From positions 248,001 to 312,000 of the forward strand of contig NCJL01000009.1 in assembly GCA_002278935.1 (NCBI GenBank): a DNA stretch of 64,000 nt, given 5' to 3'. The translations under genes and the position numbers were made by a program. The first letter of the stretch is position 1, and the number at the start of each line of letters is the position of its first letter. This DNA comes from Gallionellales bacterium 39-52-133 (GTDB lineage Bacteria; Pseudomonadota; Gammaproteobacteria; Burkholderiales; Gallionellaceae). Positions 52,847-62,219 of the stretch are shown piece after piece. The notes under the pieces were generated by a model, which was given only the letters and a program-made list of their open reading frames with translations, did not search any database and was not told where the DNA came from.

Positions 52847-54247
52847 ATGACCACTTTCAACTTCAGAATTTTCATGTTGCTGCTGTCACTCTATCCAGCC
52901 GCGTTGCTTGCCAACGATTTGAAAGGTGTAGGCAGAAATATTTCTGCCCAAGTTTTCGACAACTGGGGCAAACAGTTCTCAGCCCAATATAAAGAGACCT
53001 CAATAAAATATGCCGCTCTCAATGCGAGAGAAGGAATCAAACAAGTTGAACAGACTACTGCAGATTTTAGCGAAACAGACACCCCGCTCAGCAAAAAAGA
53101 ACTGGATGAACTTGGACTAACACAATTTCCCTATATGTTCACCGCGATTACCCCGGTCGTGAATCTGCCCAACATTTTCAACGGCCAGCTCAAGCTGGAC
53201 GGGCAAACGCTGGGGGATATTTTTCTGGGGAAGATTACAAAATGGAATGATCCTGCCATCGTGGCAAACAATCCCAGACTGCCCTTACCCGATGAAAAAA
53301 TACTGGTATTTTATGGCGCCGAAGGCTCAGGCGGCACCTATTCAATGAACAATTACCTGTCAAAAGTGAATGCCGACTGGAAGGCCAAAGCCGGAGCGGT
53401 TGGCGCAACTCAATCGCCAGTCGGGACGCCCATGACCGATCTCATCACCATGGGAATCCAGGTAAAAAATACCCCCTACTCCATCGGCTATACTGACATT
53501 TCATTTGCCAGAAAAAATGAAGCAATTTACATACAATTGCAAAACAGCCATGGCAAATTTGTCAGCCCCCACACCGGAAGCATTGAGAGCTCTGTACAAA
53601 ATGTGAACTGGAAAGCGTCCAACGGATTTATAGAAGACATCACGAATGATAAAGGTGCGGCCAGTTGGCCGATAACCTCGGCTTCTTACATTGTCATCAA
53701 GAAAACTTCAGACAACGTCAAACGCAGACTGGAATTGTTAAAATTTATCGGCTGGGGCTTAACGCGCGGCGACATGATTGTAACGAACCTTGATTTTATG
53801 CCGCTTAATCGCAAGGTATTCACACAAATCCGCACCATCTGGAATGACACGCCTCTCCGTCTGGAAGGGGCGGAAGTGGTGGATGCAAAGCAGGTGCTGG
53901 AATTGAGGTCAGACGGTATTATGATAGTCGATTCACGGGTGGCACCCGAATTCAAGGAGGACCACATTCCCAAAGCGGTCAACATTCCCTACGTGGAAAA
54001 AAGCGAAAAATCAGCCAATTTCGACCCTGGCATGGATCAGTTTGACCTCTCAAAACTGCCTGCAAATAAAAATGCGGGCATCATTTTCTACTGTAATGCA
54101 GGGGCCTGCTGGAAGGGTTACAAGGCCGCTGTTGTTGCTGTCAATGCGGGGTACAAGAAAGTTTACTGGTTCCGCGGCGGGATACCCGAATGGAAAAGCA
54201 GAAGCTATCCAACTGAGTCAGTGCATTCAGCGGTAGCCAGGAATTAA
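52847..54247 (+). CDS. PstS-like binding protein fused to a rhodanese domain
   Basis: The 466-residue protein has a signal peptide (about residues 8-22, ending AALLAND). Residues about 30-335 resemble phosphate-type periplasmic binding proteins: KLDGQTLGDIFLGKITKWND, then FYGAEGSGGTYSMNNYL and SIGYTDISFA. Residues about 345-460 are a rhodanese domain with VVDAKQVLELRSDGIMIVDSR and the active loop CNAGACWKGYK (Cys416). I know no PstS-rhodanese fusion with a settled function. It lies downstream of a c-di-GMP riboswitch and no pstCAB or sulfur genes are in the window. AAAGGAAC precedes the ATG. Confidence 0.85.
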   Translation: MTTFNFRIFMLLLSLYPAALLANDLKGVGRNISAQVFDNWGKQFSAQYKETSIKYAALNAREGIKQVEQTTADFSETDTPLSKKELDELGLTQFPYMFTAITPVVNLPNIFNGQLKLDGQTLGDIFLGKITKWNDPAIVANNPRLPLPDEKILVFYGAEGSGGTYSMNNYLSKVNADWKAKAGAVGATQSPVGTPMTDLITMGIQVKNTPYSIGYTDISFARKNEAIYIQLQNSHGKFVSPHTGSIESSVQNVNWKASNGFIEDITNDKGAASWPITSASYIVIKKTSDNVKRRLELLKFIGWGLTRGDMIVTNLDFMPLNRKVFTQIRTIWNDTPLRLEGAEVVDAKQVLELRSDGIMIVDSRVAPEFKEDHIPKAVNIPYVEKSEKSANFDPGMDQFDLSKLPANKNAGIIFYCNAGACWKGYKAAVVAVNAGYKKVYWFRGGIPEWKSRSYPTESVHSAVARN

Positions 54248-54509
54248 AATTTTCAGTGATGATATTTTTTCAATTCGCACCGTTCTATAAAGTTGTGGCT
54301 GGCTAAATGCTGAAACAGGGCTTTGTACATACCCATAGTCAAAATGGCACCACTCAGCACGCCCACACTCCTTAGCACCCGGATCAGGCGCCAGATTTTC
54401 AAGAATATTGTTGGCTTGGCGGGGTTATGGTAAATTGTTTTACCGGATAGATCGCATATAAGAAAAACGCGGCAAAATTCCGACTTTTTCAATAGACAGG
54501 GGAAATAAT
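54248..54509. other. Gene-free spacer before lpoB
   Basis: No gene is supported; a minus-strand open frame of 79 codons (54253-54492) has no recognisable similarity or start signal and I do not call it. GGGGAAATAAT precedes the lpoB ATG. Confidence 0.4.
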
Positions 54510-55112
54510 ATGTTGGTTAAAAATACTTTCGCAGTACTAATGACGGTTGCAGCGACGCTTATCCTGAGTGGTTGCGCCACAGAAGTTAAACGAATTGGCG
54601 TTGAAGAAGTCAAGGATCTGTCCGGCAACTGGAACGACACCGACTCCCGTCTGGTTTCGGAAGAAATGATACGCGACTCGCTTTCATCCGGCTGGATCGA
54701 TCGTCATATGAAGAAAACCGGCAAGGAACCAACCGTGATCGTCGGCAATGTGCGCAACCTCTCGCACGAACACATCAATACCCGCACCTTTATCGCCGAT
54801 CTTGAGCGCGCTTTTGTGAATTCCGGCCGTGTTGATGTCGTTGCATCCAAAACTGAACGTGAAGGTATCCGCGAAGAACGTGCCGATATGGATACCCATG
54901 CCAGTGAAAAAACCCGCAAAGCCGCAGGCAAGGAAACAGGCGCCGACTTCATGCTGATAGGTACCATCAATACCATTATCGACGCTGAAGGCGGCCAGCA
55001 AATTCGATTCTATCAAATCGATCTCACGCTGATCAGCACAGCGGACAACCGCAAATTATGGACAGGGCAAAAGAAACTCAAAAAAGATGTAAAGGCTGCC
55101 AAGTTTCGTTAA
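54510..55112 (+). CDS. lpoB: Penicillin-binding protein activator LpoB
   Basis: LpoB is an outer-membrane lipoprotein that stimulates PBP1b-type peptidoglycan synthases. The 200-residue protein has lipobox LSGC (Cys22). Its mature part matches the family: DLSGNWNDTDSRLVSEEMI, then VIVGNVRNLSHEHINTRTFI, GRVDVVASKTERE and ASEKTRKAAGKETGADFMLIG, and WTGQKKLKK. A terminator follows at 55156. In many proteobacteria a COG3014 and an LPP20 gene follow lpoB, as here. Confidence 0.93.
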   Translation: MLVKNTFAVLMTVAATLILSGCATEVKRIGVEEVKDLSGNWNDTDSRLVSEEMIRDSLSSGWIDRHMKKTGKEPTVIVGNVRNLSHEHINTRTFIADLERAFVNSGRVDVVASKTEREGIREERADMDTHASEKTRKAAGKETGADFMLIGTINTIIDAEGGQQIRFYQIDLTLISTADNRKLWTGQKKLKKDVKAAKFR

Positions 55113-55155
55113 CAGCTGGTACAACTGAATGATACGGATTTTTCCGTGAATAAAT

Positions 55156-55201
55156 AAACTCCGCCACTATCACTGCCACAGTTTTAGTTTCGGAGTTTTT
55201 T
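55156..55201 (+). terminator. Terminator after lpoB
   Basis: AAACTCCG (55156-55163) pairs with CGGAGTTT (55191-55198), with a 27-base loop and a six-T tract to 55201. Confidence 0.75.
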
Positions 55202-55317
55202 CTTGTTTATCCTTATCATTTATGATTTAGTTTCAGCCATTTTTCCGGCAAATTTTCAGACTGGCCATCACCGGCAAACAGTCTGCATAAAATAAAAAAT
55301 AATACAGGGGTATCAAA

Positions 55318-56646
55318 ATGGGGAATTCATCGAGTATTCAAGCCGCAGATGCAAGCGGGTTTACGCAATCCCGCAGCCTGTCACGGTCTTTCTTTGGCGC
55401 GGCCGCTTTAGCATTGGTCATCATATTGCCGGGTTGCGCGACCTACAGTTCGGGCTTTGCCAAAGTGGAACAGGCCGCCGCCGTTCGCGATCTGGATGGT
55501 GCCGTCAAGACACTGGATGAACTCAAACTTACAGGGGCCGACGAGGCGCTGCACCATCTTAACAAGGGCACGTTACTGCGCTTGCAGGGCAACTATGCCG
55601 AATCCAACAAGCATTTCGATATTGCCAAGGAATTAGCCGACAAATTAAATGCGATCAGCGTGTCGGAGCAGCTTGCATCTGTTTCCGTCAACGACACGAT
55701 GAAAGCTTACGAAGGTTTGCCCAGCGAGCAGCTGATGCTTTACTCCTTCAAGGCGCTCAATTATCTGCAAATGAGCGACGTCGATGCGGCCGCGGTGGAA
55801 GCCAGACAATTCGACATCAAGCAAAGCCAGATTGCCAAGCAGAATGCGGATGCCAAATATCTTTCGGGTGCCTTTGTGCGTTATCTGAATGCCATGGTTT
55901 ACGAGGCGGCCGGCGAGCGGGATTCTGCGCGCATAGAACTGCAAAAGGCGCTGGACGGATACAAAAAACAGAATTCCGGATTCCCGGTTCCAGCTTCGCT
56001 CACCGCAGATCTGGCCAGAATCAAGGCCGGCAAACCGGCACCGAGCGAGGTCGTATTCATACTGCAAAATGGACTCGGACCGTCCTTGCATGAAGCAACC
56101 GTTCGTATTGCCAATCCGAATCCGCAAAATGGTTCCTCGCTGTTAAGCCTGGCTGTGCCCAAGCTTGCCAAACGCTCGGTACCTGTCGCACGTATTGAAC
56201 TAAGCGCCGGCTCAGCAGTTGCAAGCGCAGAAGTGGTGGAGGATGTAAACGACATTGCCGAAAAAAGCCTGAATGACCGCCTGCCTGGCATTACAGCACG
56301 TGCTGTTGCCCGTATGGTGGTCAAAAACGCCGCCGTGGGCGAGACCAAGAAACGCAGCAATGAATTAGGGGCCTTTGGGCTGCTTGCCAATATCGCCATG
56401 GACGTGGGCTCTGCCGTTTCCGAAAGAGCCGACACCCGGACCTGGTCGCTATTACCCGGCGTGATCAATATGGCACGCCTGCCCTTGCCCGCAGGCAAAC
56501 ATGATATTACCGCGACCTATTACAGCGAGAGCGGGGCTGTTCTGGCTACACGGGTGTTCAAGGATATTGAAATCAAGCCAGGACGCAAAGCGTTTGTTTC
56601 CGACTATTATCTGAATCCACCGGCGCAAGCCAAAGCACCACAATAA
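55318..56646 (+). CDS. COG3014-type TPR lipoprotein
   Basis: The 442-residue protein has a lipoprotein signal with lipobox ILPGC (Cys40); the N-terminal 25 residues before the hydrophobic core are longer than usual, so an internal start is possible. TPR-like helices cover about residues 45-240 (LNKGTLLRLQGNYAESNKHFD, MVYEAAGERDSARIELQKAL). A C-terminal strand-rich domain follows. Its role is unknown. It sits between lpoB and the LPP20 gene, with 12 bases to the latter. Confidence 0.85.
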   Translation: MGNSSSIQAADASGFTQSRSLSRSFFGAAALALVIILPGCATYSSGFAKVEQAAAVRDLDGAVKTLDELKLTGADEALHHLNKGTLLRLQGNYAESNKHFDIAKELADKLNAISVSEQLASVSVNDTMKAYEGLPSEQLMLYSFKALNYLQMSDVDAAAVEARQFDIKQSQIAKQNADAKYLSGAFVRYLNAMVYEAAGERDSARIELQKALDGYKKQNSGFPVPASLTADLARIKAGKPAPSEVVFILQNGLGPSLHEATVRIANPNPQNGSSLLSLAVPKLAKRSVPVARIELSAGSAVASAEVVEDVNDIAEKSLNDRLPGITARAVARMVVKNAAVGETKKRSNELGAFGLLANIAMDVGSAVSERADTRTWSLLPGVINMARLPLPAGKHDITATYYSESGAVLATRVFKDIEIKPGRKAFVSDYYLNPPAQAKAPQ

Positions 56647-56658
56647 ATATGGAGAACT

Positions 56659-57669
56659 ATGATGGCTGCCACACGCAATATATTTAAATTTTTGATCGTC
56701 ATGGCAAGTCTGCTATCCACAGCCTGCGCGACCGCGACACAACCCAAATGGATGAGTGACAGTACGCTGGAATATCCGTCCTCGATGTATCTGACGGGAC
56801 GCGGTGCCGGCTCAACGGCGGAGGAAGCGCAAAATCGTGCCCGTGGTGATTTGGCCACGATTTTCGAAGTTCGCATTGAGGTTGTAAACCAGAACACCAC
56901 CAATGTCGCGCAGTCCGGCAAAAATGAACAGGTCGACAGACTTTCTTCACAACAGGTTTCAGCAAAAACCGACAAAGTCATCAGCGGCATCAACATTGCG
57001 GAAGTATGGCGCGATCCTGTCACCCAGGATTTCCATGCGCTCGCCGTATTGCCGCGCGCGCAGGCCAGCGCCAGCCTGCGTGAAGAACTGTCCAAAATTG
57101 ATGAGGAATTAAACCAGCAGATGCAGGCAGCCCAATCTGCCAAAGATCCCCTGCTTAAGATTGGTGCCCTGTCACAAGCATTTCAGGCATCCATCAGGCG
57201 TGAGGGTTTTCAGGCTTCGTTAAAAGTAATTGACCCCACGGGACGCGGCGTTCAGGCACCCTATTCCCAGGCATCAGTGCAGATGCAGATTAACGACACT
57301 CTTAAACAAGTCAAGATAGCGCCGCTGGTTGTTGAGGATGACGGCGCAAAAGAATTTGGTCCCCTGCTCAAAGGTGGCTTGGCCGCCGCCGGCTTTCTCT
57401 CAAGCAACCCGGCAAATGCCGATCTGGTACTTGAAGGAAAACTTGCATTGACTGAACCGGAGCGCAAAGACGGCTGGATCTGGGTACGTGCCACTGTTGA
57501 AGTGTCGCTGGTCGAAAAAGCTTCAAGGCGAGTGCGCGGCAGCAAAACCTGGCCCTTCAAGGCTTCTGCAAAAGATGCCAGGACCGCCCGCTCCCGCACG
57601 TTTATTGAAATTGAGACGCTATTCAGGGAAGAGCTGCGAACTGCAATAATCGAATTTGCGGCCAGTTAA
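56659..57669 (+). CDS. LPP20-family lipoprotein
   Basis: The 336-residue protein has lipobox LSTAC (Cys23). The LPP20-type core is KWMSDSTLEYPSSMYLTGRG, then GSTAEEAQNRARGDLATIFEV. A helical region (LREELSKIDEELNQQMQAAQS) and a C-terminal domain with WIWVRATVEVSLVEKAS follow. It is the last gene of the lpoB-COG3014-LPP20 set. Functions of these lipoproteins outside the LpoB link are unknown. Confidence 0.85.
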   Translation: MMAATRNIFKFLIVMASLLSTACATATQPKWMSDSTLEYPSSMYLTGRGAGSTAEEAQNRARGDLATIFEVRIEVVNQNTTNVAQSGKNEQVDRLSSQQVSAKTDKVISGINIAEVWRDPVTQDFHALAVLPRAQASASLREELSKIDEELNQQMQAAQSAKDPLLKIGALSQAFQASIRREGFQASLKVIDPTGRGVQAPYSQASVQMQINDTLKQVKIAPLVVEDDGAKEFGPLLKGGLAAAGFLSSNPANADLVLEGKLALTEPERKDGWIWVRATVEVSLVEKASRRVRGSKTWPFKASAKDARTARSRTFIEIETLFREELRTAIIEFAAS

Positions 57670-57700
57670 TCCTGACATCTGCGACCAGGTGCTATACTTA

Positions 57701-57726
57701 ATTTATTAAATATAATCAATCATTTA
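57701..57726 (+). repeat. Degenerate copy of the AT-rich motif
   Basis: TTATTAAATATAATCAATCA with TTTA resembles the 26-bp motif at fewer positions than the other copies. A CCGCCG-CTTG-CGGCGG hairpin lies at 57784-57799 in the same gap. Confidence 0.4.
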
Positions 57727-57825
57727 AAAATAAATCGCTAACGCAATTATTGCGCCCTGCCTTTAATCTTTTTGGGATCTATTCCGCCGCTTGCGGCGGG
57801 GAGCTTTATTCGGTGTGATCAATTA

Positions 57826-58479
57826 TTACTCTGCGTCATCCGAGCGCGAACGCCTCACATTATTTCTTTCCCGGATGATGCGGTCAAAGATATCGTCTGC
57901 ATTCATTTCCAGATGAAGCTTAAAATCGGCATTGATATAACCCAGGGCAGCAATGACACTTTTTGCCTGTTTCAGATCCAGTTCGGCTATCGTCCAGACG
58001 TCATAAGATTTCAAATCCCGCCAGCTTCCCGAAATTCTGATAGCGGGCTCACTTGCATTGCTGATCGCTTTTATCTGCTGCAAGACTGATGCATCCATAA
58101 CCTCCAAACTTTTTTCGCCCCCTTTAACTCTTCTGCCGGAAGCCATATAGTCGGCATAAACGGTTTCCACAAATGCAGTCAGGATACGCGCAACCTCTGC
58201 TCTGGCCATGTCATCCGCCACCGATTTCTGCAGTGCCATGTCACCCATGGGCGAAGCGTAAGCAACGCCATGAAACAAGCGCGTATCATTGACGCCAAAA
58301 AGTAAACGGCTGCCCCTGTTGACCCAGTCCGGGGCACCCTTAATCACCCGGTAATGTTCAACGAACTCTTCTCTTGTTTCAACCTCGGCAGTACGTTCAG
58401 TGATGCAGGCTGTTGCCAAAAGCAACGGCACCGCGACAGAAAATATGCGTTTTAGAATGGCGGTATGATTCATGTTCAT
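57826..58479 (-). CDS. LPP20-like lipoprotein
   Basis: The 217-residue protein has lipobox LATAC (Cys25). The mature start KGAPDWVNRGSRLLFGVNDTR and the following GVAYASPMGDMALQKSVADDMARAEVARIL match the paralogue at 58507 and the wider LPP20 family. The end has AELDLKQAKSVIAALGYINADF. It is 27 bases from its paralogue on the same strand. Confidence 0.82.
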   Translation of the reverse strand: MNMNHTAILKRIFSVAVPLLLATACITERTAEVETREEFVEHYRVIKGAPDWVNRGSRLLFGVNDTRLFHGVAYASPMGDMALQKSVADDMARAEVARILTAFVETVYADYMASGRRVKGGEKSLEVMDASVLQQIKAISNASEPAIRISGSWRDLKSYDVWTIAELDLKQAKSVIAALGYINADFKLHLEMNADDIFDRIIRERNNVRRSRSDDAE

Positions 58480-58506
58480 TTTAATTTATACGCTAACGCC
58501 CCAAAA

Positions 58507-59343
58507 TCAATATTTGCGTGCAAACGGGTTTACGTTGTCCCTGTCCCGGATAATGCGATCAAAAACAACTTCCGCATTGGCATCAAAATAACTCTTCAGC
58601 TCCGTATTCATCTCGCCCATCCCTGAAACGGTGCCCTTCACATGCTTCATATCCAGCTCGGAAAGTGACCACAGCATATTGGTTTTGGGATCACGCCAGT
58701 TTTCAACGTGTCTGGCGCCGGCCAGGTTCGTTTTAATTGTCTTTTTGATCTGGTTAGCGACAGCTTCTTTAATCTGGGTAGATATATCTTCTTCAAGCTC
58801 GCGCAAAAAATCAACCTGGTTCGATATTGCAACCCTGATCTTGCGTCTTGCTACGTCGTTAATCTGGTTTGTAATTTCATTTTTGAACCCCGGTGATACC
58901 GAAGACTTGAACTGCCTCGCAATCGCATCATCAATTTGGGCGGAAACACTTTCATTAATCTGACGCAAGGCGGACTCATCAATTTTTTTCAAAACCGAAT
59001 CTTCATGATTGCGGCTATTGCCAGCTCTCTCTGAGTTGGTCAGATACTCCGTCGAGATTTCATCCATATAGGACGACAATATTTTCGCCACTTCAGCCAT
59101 GGAGGCGTCATCAACAATAGATTTCTGCAGGGCCATATCGCCGCGTAGCGTGATAGAACTTACGCCACGAAACAGGCGCGTATCACTGTCTCCCACAATC
59201 TGGGTGCCCTTGTTCACCCAGTCCGGGGCACCCGGAATCACAACTTTTTCGTCATTCCGAATAGGCTCTATGGTACAGCCCGAAACAACAGCTGCCAGTA
59301 GGACAAAAGCAAATATATTTTTTATGGCGGTCGGATTATTCAT
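58507..59343 (-). CDS. LPP20-like lipoprotein with extra helical insert
   Basis: The 278-residue protein is a paralogue of the gene at 57826: lipobox VSGC (Cys23), GAPDWVNKGTQIVGDSDTRLF and GDMALQKSIVDDASMAEVAKILSS. It contains an additional stretch of about 60 residues (KIDESALRQINESVSAQIDDAI and on) made of repeated helical units with IN/QI periodicity that the shorter copy lacks. The closing domain is shared with its paralogue. The pair suggests duplication with later expansion. Confidence 0.82.
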   Translation of the reverse strand: MNNPTAIKNIFAFVLLAAVVSGCTIEPIRNDEKVVIPGAPDWVNKGTQIVGDSDTRLFRGVSSITLRGDMALQKSIVDDASMAEVAKILSSYMDEISTEYLTNSERAGNSRNHEDSVLKKIDESALRQINESVSAQIDDAIARQFKSSVSPGFKNEITNQINDVARRKIRVAISNQVDFLRELEEDISTQIKEAVANQIKKTIKTNLAGARHVENWRDPKTNMLWSLSELDMKHVKGTVSGMGEMNTELKSYFDANAEVVFDRIIRDRDNVNPFARKY

Positions 59344-59497
59344 TGGTCTCTACCAATAAGGTACAGCAGTTTAAGGATGTTATTGCAGCACAATAGCACC
59401 GCCTGCAGGGTTTCATTATGCAATTAGAGGTCACAAAATGCCGCTTTTCCCCGTTAAACCCAATCGCACGCAGTATGGAACAGGCTTCCGTAAATTC

Positions 59498-60688
59498 TTA
59501 GCGTATGCGTCTGATCGTGTTGTTGGCTGAATCGGTCACATACAAATCACTGCCATCGCCGGTGATGCCGACAGGATCGCCAAAGCGCGCGTCAGCGCCC
59601 GTGCCATCGGCCGTTCCTTCCGCCTCCTCCCTGCCTGCAATTGTACTGACCACACCGCCGGAAATAACGATTTTTCGGATTGTCCTGTTAAAGGTATCCG
59701 CCACATACAGATTGCGCCCATCTGTTGTAATACCTGTAGGGTAATTAAAACGCGCAGGTTCGCCCTGCTCGCTTGCGGCACCATCCTCTTTCACGGTTCC
59801 CGCCAGTGTGGAGACGGCAGCATTGCTTAACGTGATCTTGCGAATTTTATGATTGCCAAAATCGGCCACATACAGATTGCGCCCATCGCTGACCAACCCC
59901 TTGGGGAAGGAAAAACGCGCCTTTTTACCCGTATCATCAAAGAACCCCGGGGCACCCGAAAGCCCGGCAAAGGTTGTGACAACGTTCTTTGCCAGCGATA
60001 TCTTGCGCACCGAGTGATTGTGCGTGTCCGCCACATAGAGGTTGCTGCCATCCGTGGTAATCCCTTCGGGAATAAAGAATCGCGCCTTCCTCCCTGCGCC
60101 ATCTGCATAGCCCACTTCACCTGCCCTGCCTGCCAGCGTGGTCACCACACCGCTTTCGATATTTATTCGACGCACACTGTGGTTATTGGAGTCGCTGACG
60201 TAAAGATTGTCGCCATCGGTGGTAATGCCATAGGGGCGATTAAAGCGAGCGGCTGAGCCCCTGCCATCGCTGCTGCCCTTTTTGCCCGCCATCCCCGCGA
60301 TTGTTTCTACCGCACCGCTCTCAATATCAATTTTGCGTATTGTATGGTTATTCAAGTCGGCCACGTAGAGATTGACACCGTCCGTGGTGATGCCCTTGGG
60401 CGCATCAAATCGGGCCTGCAGCGCGTGTCCATCCTCTGCACCTGTACTGCCGGCCTTGCCGGCGAAGGTGCTGACGAAATTATTAAGGTTGAGATTGACA
60501 CCTTGCCTGGTGCCGCCCTGCTGTGTGCCGACGGGCAATTTTGTCGGCGCCCTGACGGCTGTGCTTTTAGGCTGCGCGCGTTCAGGGGCGACTTCGGCTG
60601 TCGGCTTGGTCACTGCAACCCCCTTGCACCCCCCCAGCAGCAGGAGTGTGGCAACAATAGAAAAACCAATAGATGTTTGCTTGATCAT
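59498..60688 (-). CDS. NHL-repeat lipoprotein
   Basis: The 396-residue protein has lipobox LLGGC (Cys21) and a Pro/Thr-rich linker (about residues 28-65). At least six NHL-type repeats follow, each with FDAPKGITTDGVNLYVADLN-type phrasing and the closing NHTIRKID..SGAVETIAG pattern. This is a beta-propeller likely to bind a ligand on the outer membrane or in the periplasm. Repeats differ slightly, so they are old. Function unknown. Confidence 0.88.
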   Translation of the reverse strand: MIKQTSIGFSIVATLLLLGGCKGVAVTKPTAEVAPERAQPKSTAVRAPTKLPVGTQQGGTRQGVNLNLNNFVSTFAGKAGSTGAEDGHALQARFDAPKGITTDGVNLYVADLNNHTIRKIDIESGAVETIAGMAGKKGSSDGRGSAARFNRPYGITTDGDNLYVSDSNNHSVRRINIESGVVTTLAGRAGEVGYADGAGRKARFFIPEGITTDGSNLYVADTHNHSVRKISLAKNVVTTFAGLSGAPGFFDDTGKKARFSFPKGLVSDGRNLYVADFGNHKIRKITLSNAAVSTLAGTVKEDGAASEQGEPARFNYPTGITTDGRNLYVADTFNRTIRKIVISGGVVSTIAGREEAEGTADGTGADARFGDPVGITGDGSDLYVTDSANNTIRRIR

Positions 60689-60707
60689 TTTTTACCTGTC
60701 ATTGATT

Positions 60708-61097
60708 TCACGGTGAGACAAAATCTGGCGTGGGAGACATCTCAGTGCCTCTGGCAGATTCGGTGACTTTCATCCCGGCGGGTTTAAAAAATGCATGCAA
60801 TACCGGCACCGCAAGATGCGGATCGCTTTTGCCGCACATAAATACATCCAGCGCCACGTAACCAAGCTCGGGCCAGGTATGGATACTGATATGCGATTCG
60901 GCCAGCATGGCCACGCCGGTCACACCCGCATTTTCACCAAAAGTGTGCAAGTGTATTGCCAGCACCGTTGCCCCGCATGCCGCCGCCGCGCTGCCCAGCG
61001 CCTGCTCGATATACGCAGCATCGGCGAGATGACTCGCCCCCCAGAAATCAATCAGCAAGTGCATACCCGGTGCAAAAGGAAGCGGCATTTTTTTCAT
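60708..61097 (-). CDS. speD: S-adenosylmethionine decarboxylase SpeD
   Basis: SpeD makes decarboxylated SAM for spermidine synthesis. The 129-residue proenzyme is of the short bacterial type. It has MLAESHISIHTWPE with the self-cleavage site between Glu67 and Ser68, His73 and Cys88 in FMCGK. The ATG at 61097 has no strong binding site upstream. It is followed by the membrane protein and FAD oxidoreductase upstream in the same direction, 3 and 3 bases apart, so the three are probably one operon. Confidence 0.93.
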   Translation of the reverse strand: MKKMPLPFAPGMHLLIDFWGASHLADAAYIEQALGSAAAACGATVLAIHLHTFGENAGVTGVAMLAESHISIHTWPELGYVALDVFMCGKSDPHLAVPVLHAFFKPAGMKVTESARGTEMSPTPDFVSP

Positions 61098-61100
61098 TGT

Positions 61101-62216
61101 TTACTTTGCATGCAGAAATAATATCTGTTTCCAGTTAGTGTTGCTTTGATGCATGCGCCAGATAAAAGCATCCAGCACATAATGCGTGATCTGTGGCATG
61201 GCCAGCAACGGCACCAGCCACACCAGCGTCTGCTCGGAGCTGATTATGGATAGTTTTTCAGAAAAATACAAAACCGTTCCATGCTCGTGCCAGACCAGGC
61301 TGTCCCACAGGTTTTCTTCAATATAGGCCCAGGCAAACAGCAGCGCCAGATACGCCATCAGCCATTGGCGCCGGAATAACCGGGTGATCCATGGAAAGCG
61401 GAAAGTCGGATTGTCGCCCTGCAGCTGCGCCTGATTGCGCCCGTATATCCACATCAGCGCCAGATAGGGCACACCATGCGAAATCACATTGATTGCGGTA
61501 AACGCAATATCGTTGTCGAAAATCACGATACCGGACAACCATGAAATAGCGGTGCCCGACAGCATCAGATTGCGCGGCCAGTTAAACGCCTGCGCCTGCC
61601 GCCACAACAGTCCTTCCTTCAACACATATACCAGCAGGATTGCGCCATAGGCCCAGCCGGCCAATATCGACCATTCAGAAGCTTCCAGCTGGAAAAAATC
61701 ACCGTCTATAAACCAGTCGAAATTCCGCTCATGCAGATGCCAGTACAGCAGCGGGTACAGCGTTGCGGAATAGATCGCAATTTTATCGACCAGCTTGAAG
61801 CGCGGATTGTCCTTTCGGCCGTAAATCATCATCAGCCCGTACTGCTGCCGCACAAAATGAAACACCGCCAGATACGCCAGCGCGCGCCAGAACAGCATGC
61901 TGTCCACGCTATACAACAGGCAGCCCGCGATCCATGCGATCAGCGGCGTCAGCAGATACAGCGCCTGGCGCTTGCGCATTTCCTCGCTGTCGAAATAGGT
62001 GCGAAACACTGTGCTGTAAACATGCGTCACATCCACGCCCACCACCAGCAGCAACCACAGCCACGGCGGCACCGCGTCAATATTTTCAATCTGACCCTGC
62101 AACAATACAACCAGCGCCGTCACAAAAAATGCCGGGCCGATGATAAACAGCAGATCCACTCTGCGAGAATAGATCCACGGCTGTACCGGGCAGTTATTCA
62201 TTGCGTTTATGCCCAT
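61101..62216 (-). CDS. Polytopic membrane protein with conserved His residues
   Basis: I do not recognise a named function for this 371-residue protein. It has about nine hydrophobic segments and conserved His-containing blocks HVYSTVFRTYFD, HFVRQQYGLMMIYG, HGVPYLALMWIYGRN and THYVLDAFIWR, which resemble metal-binding His clusters of membrane hydroxylases and desaturases. The last (HYVLDAFIWR) also recalls carotenoid-cleaving membrane proteins. It lies between speD and the oxidoreductase, with only 3-base gaps on each side, so the three likely act together. Confidence 0.8.
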   Translation of the reverse strand: MGINAMNNCPVQPWIYSRRVDLLFIIGPAFFVTALVVLLQGQIENIDAVPPWLWLLLVVGVDVTHVYSTVFRTYFDSEEMRKRQALYLLTPLIAWIAGCLLYSVDSMLFWRALAYLAVFHFVRQQYGLMMIYGRKDNPRFKLVDKIAIYSATLYPLLYWHLHERNFDWFIDGDFFQLEASEWSILAGWAYGAILLVYVLKEGLLWRQAQAFNWPRNLMLSGTAISWLSGIVIFDNDIAFTAINVISHGVPYLALMWIYGRNQAQLQGDNPTFRFPWITRLFRRQWLMAYLALLFAWAYIEENLWDSLVWHEHGTVLYFSEKLSIISSEQTLVWLVPLLAMPQITHYVLDAFIWRMHQSNTNWKQILFLHAK

Positions 62217-62219
62217 CAG

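Noticed and set aside
54253..54492. Minus-strand open frame of 79 codons
   Set aside because: No ribosome-binding site, no recognisable similarity, and it overlaps the lpoB promoter region.
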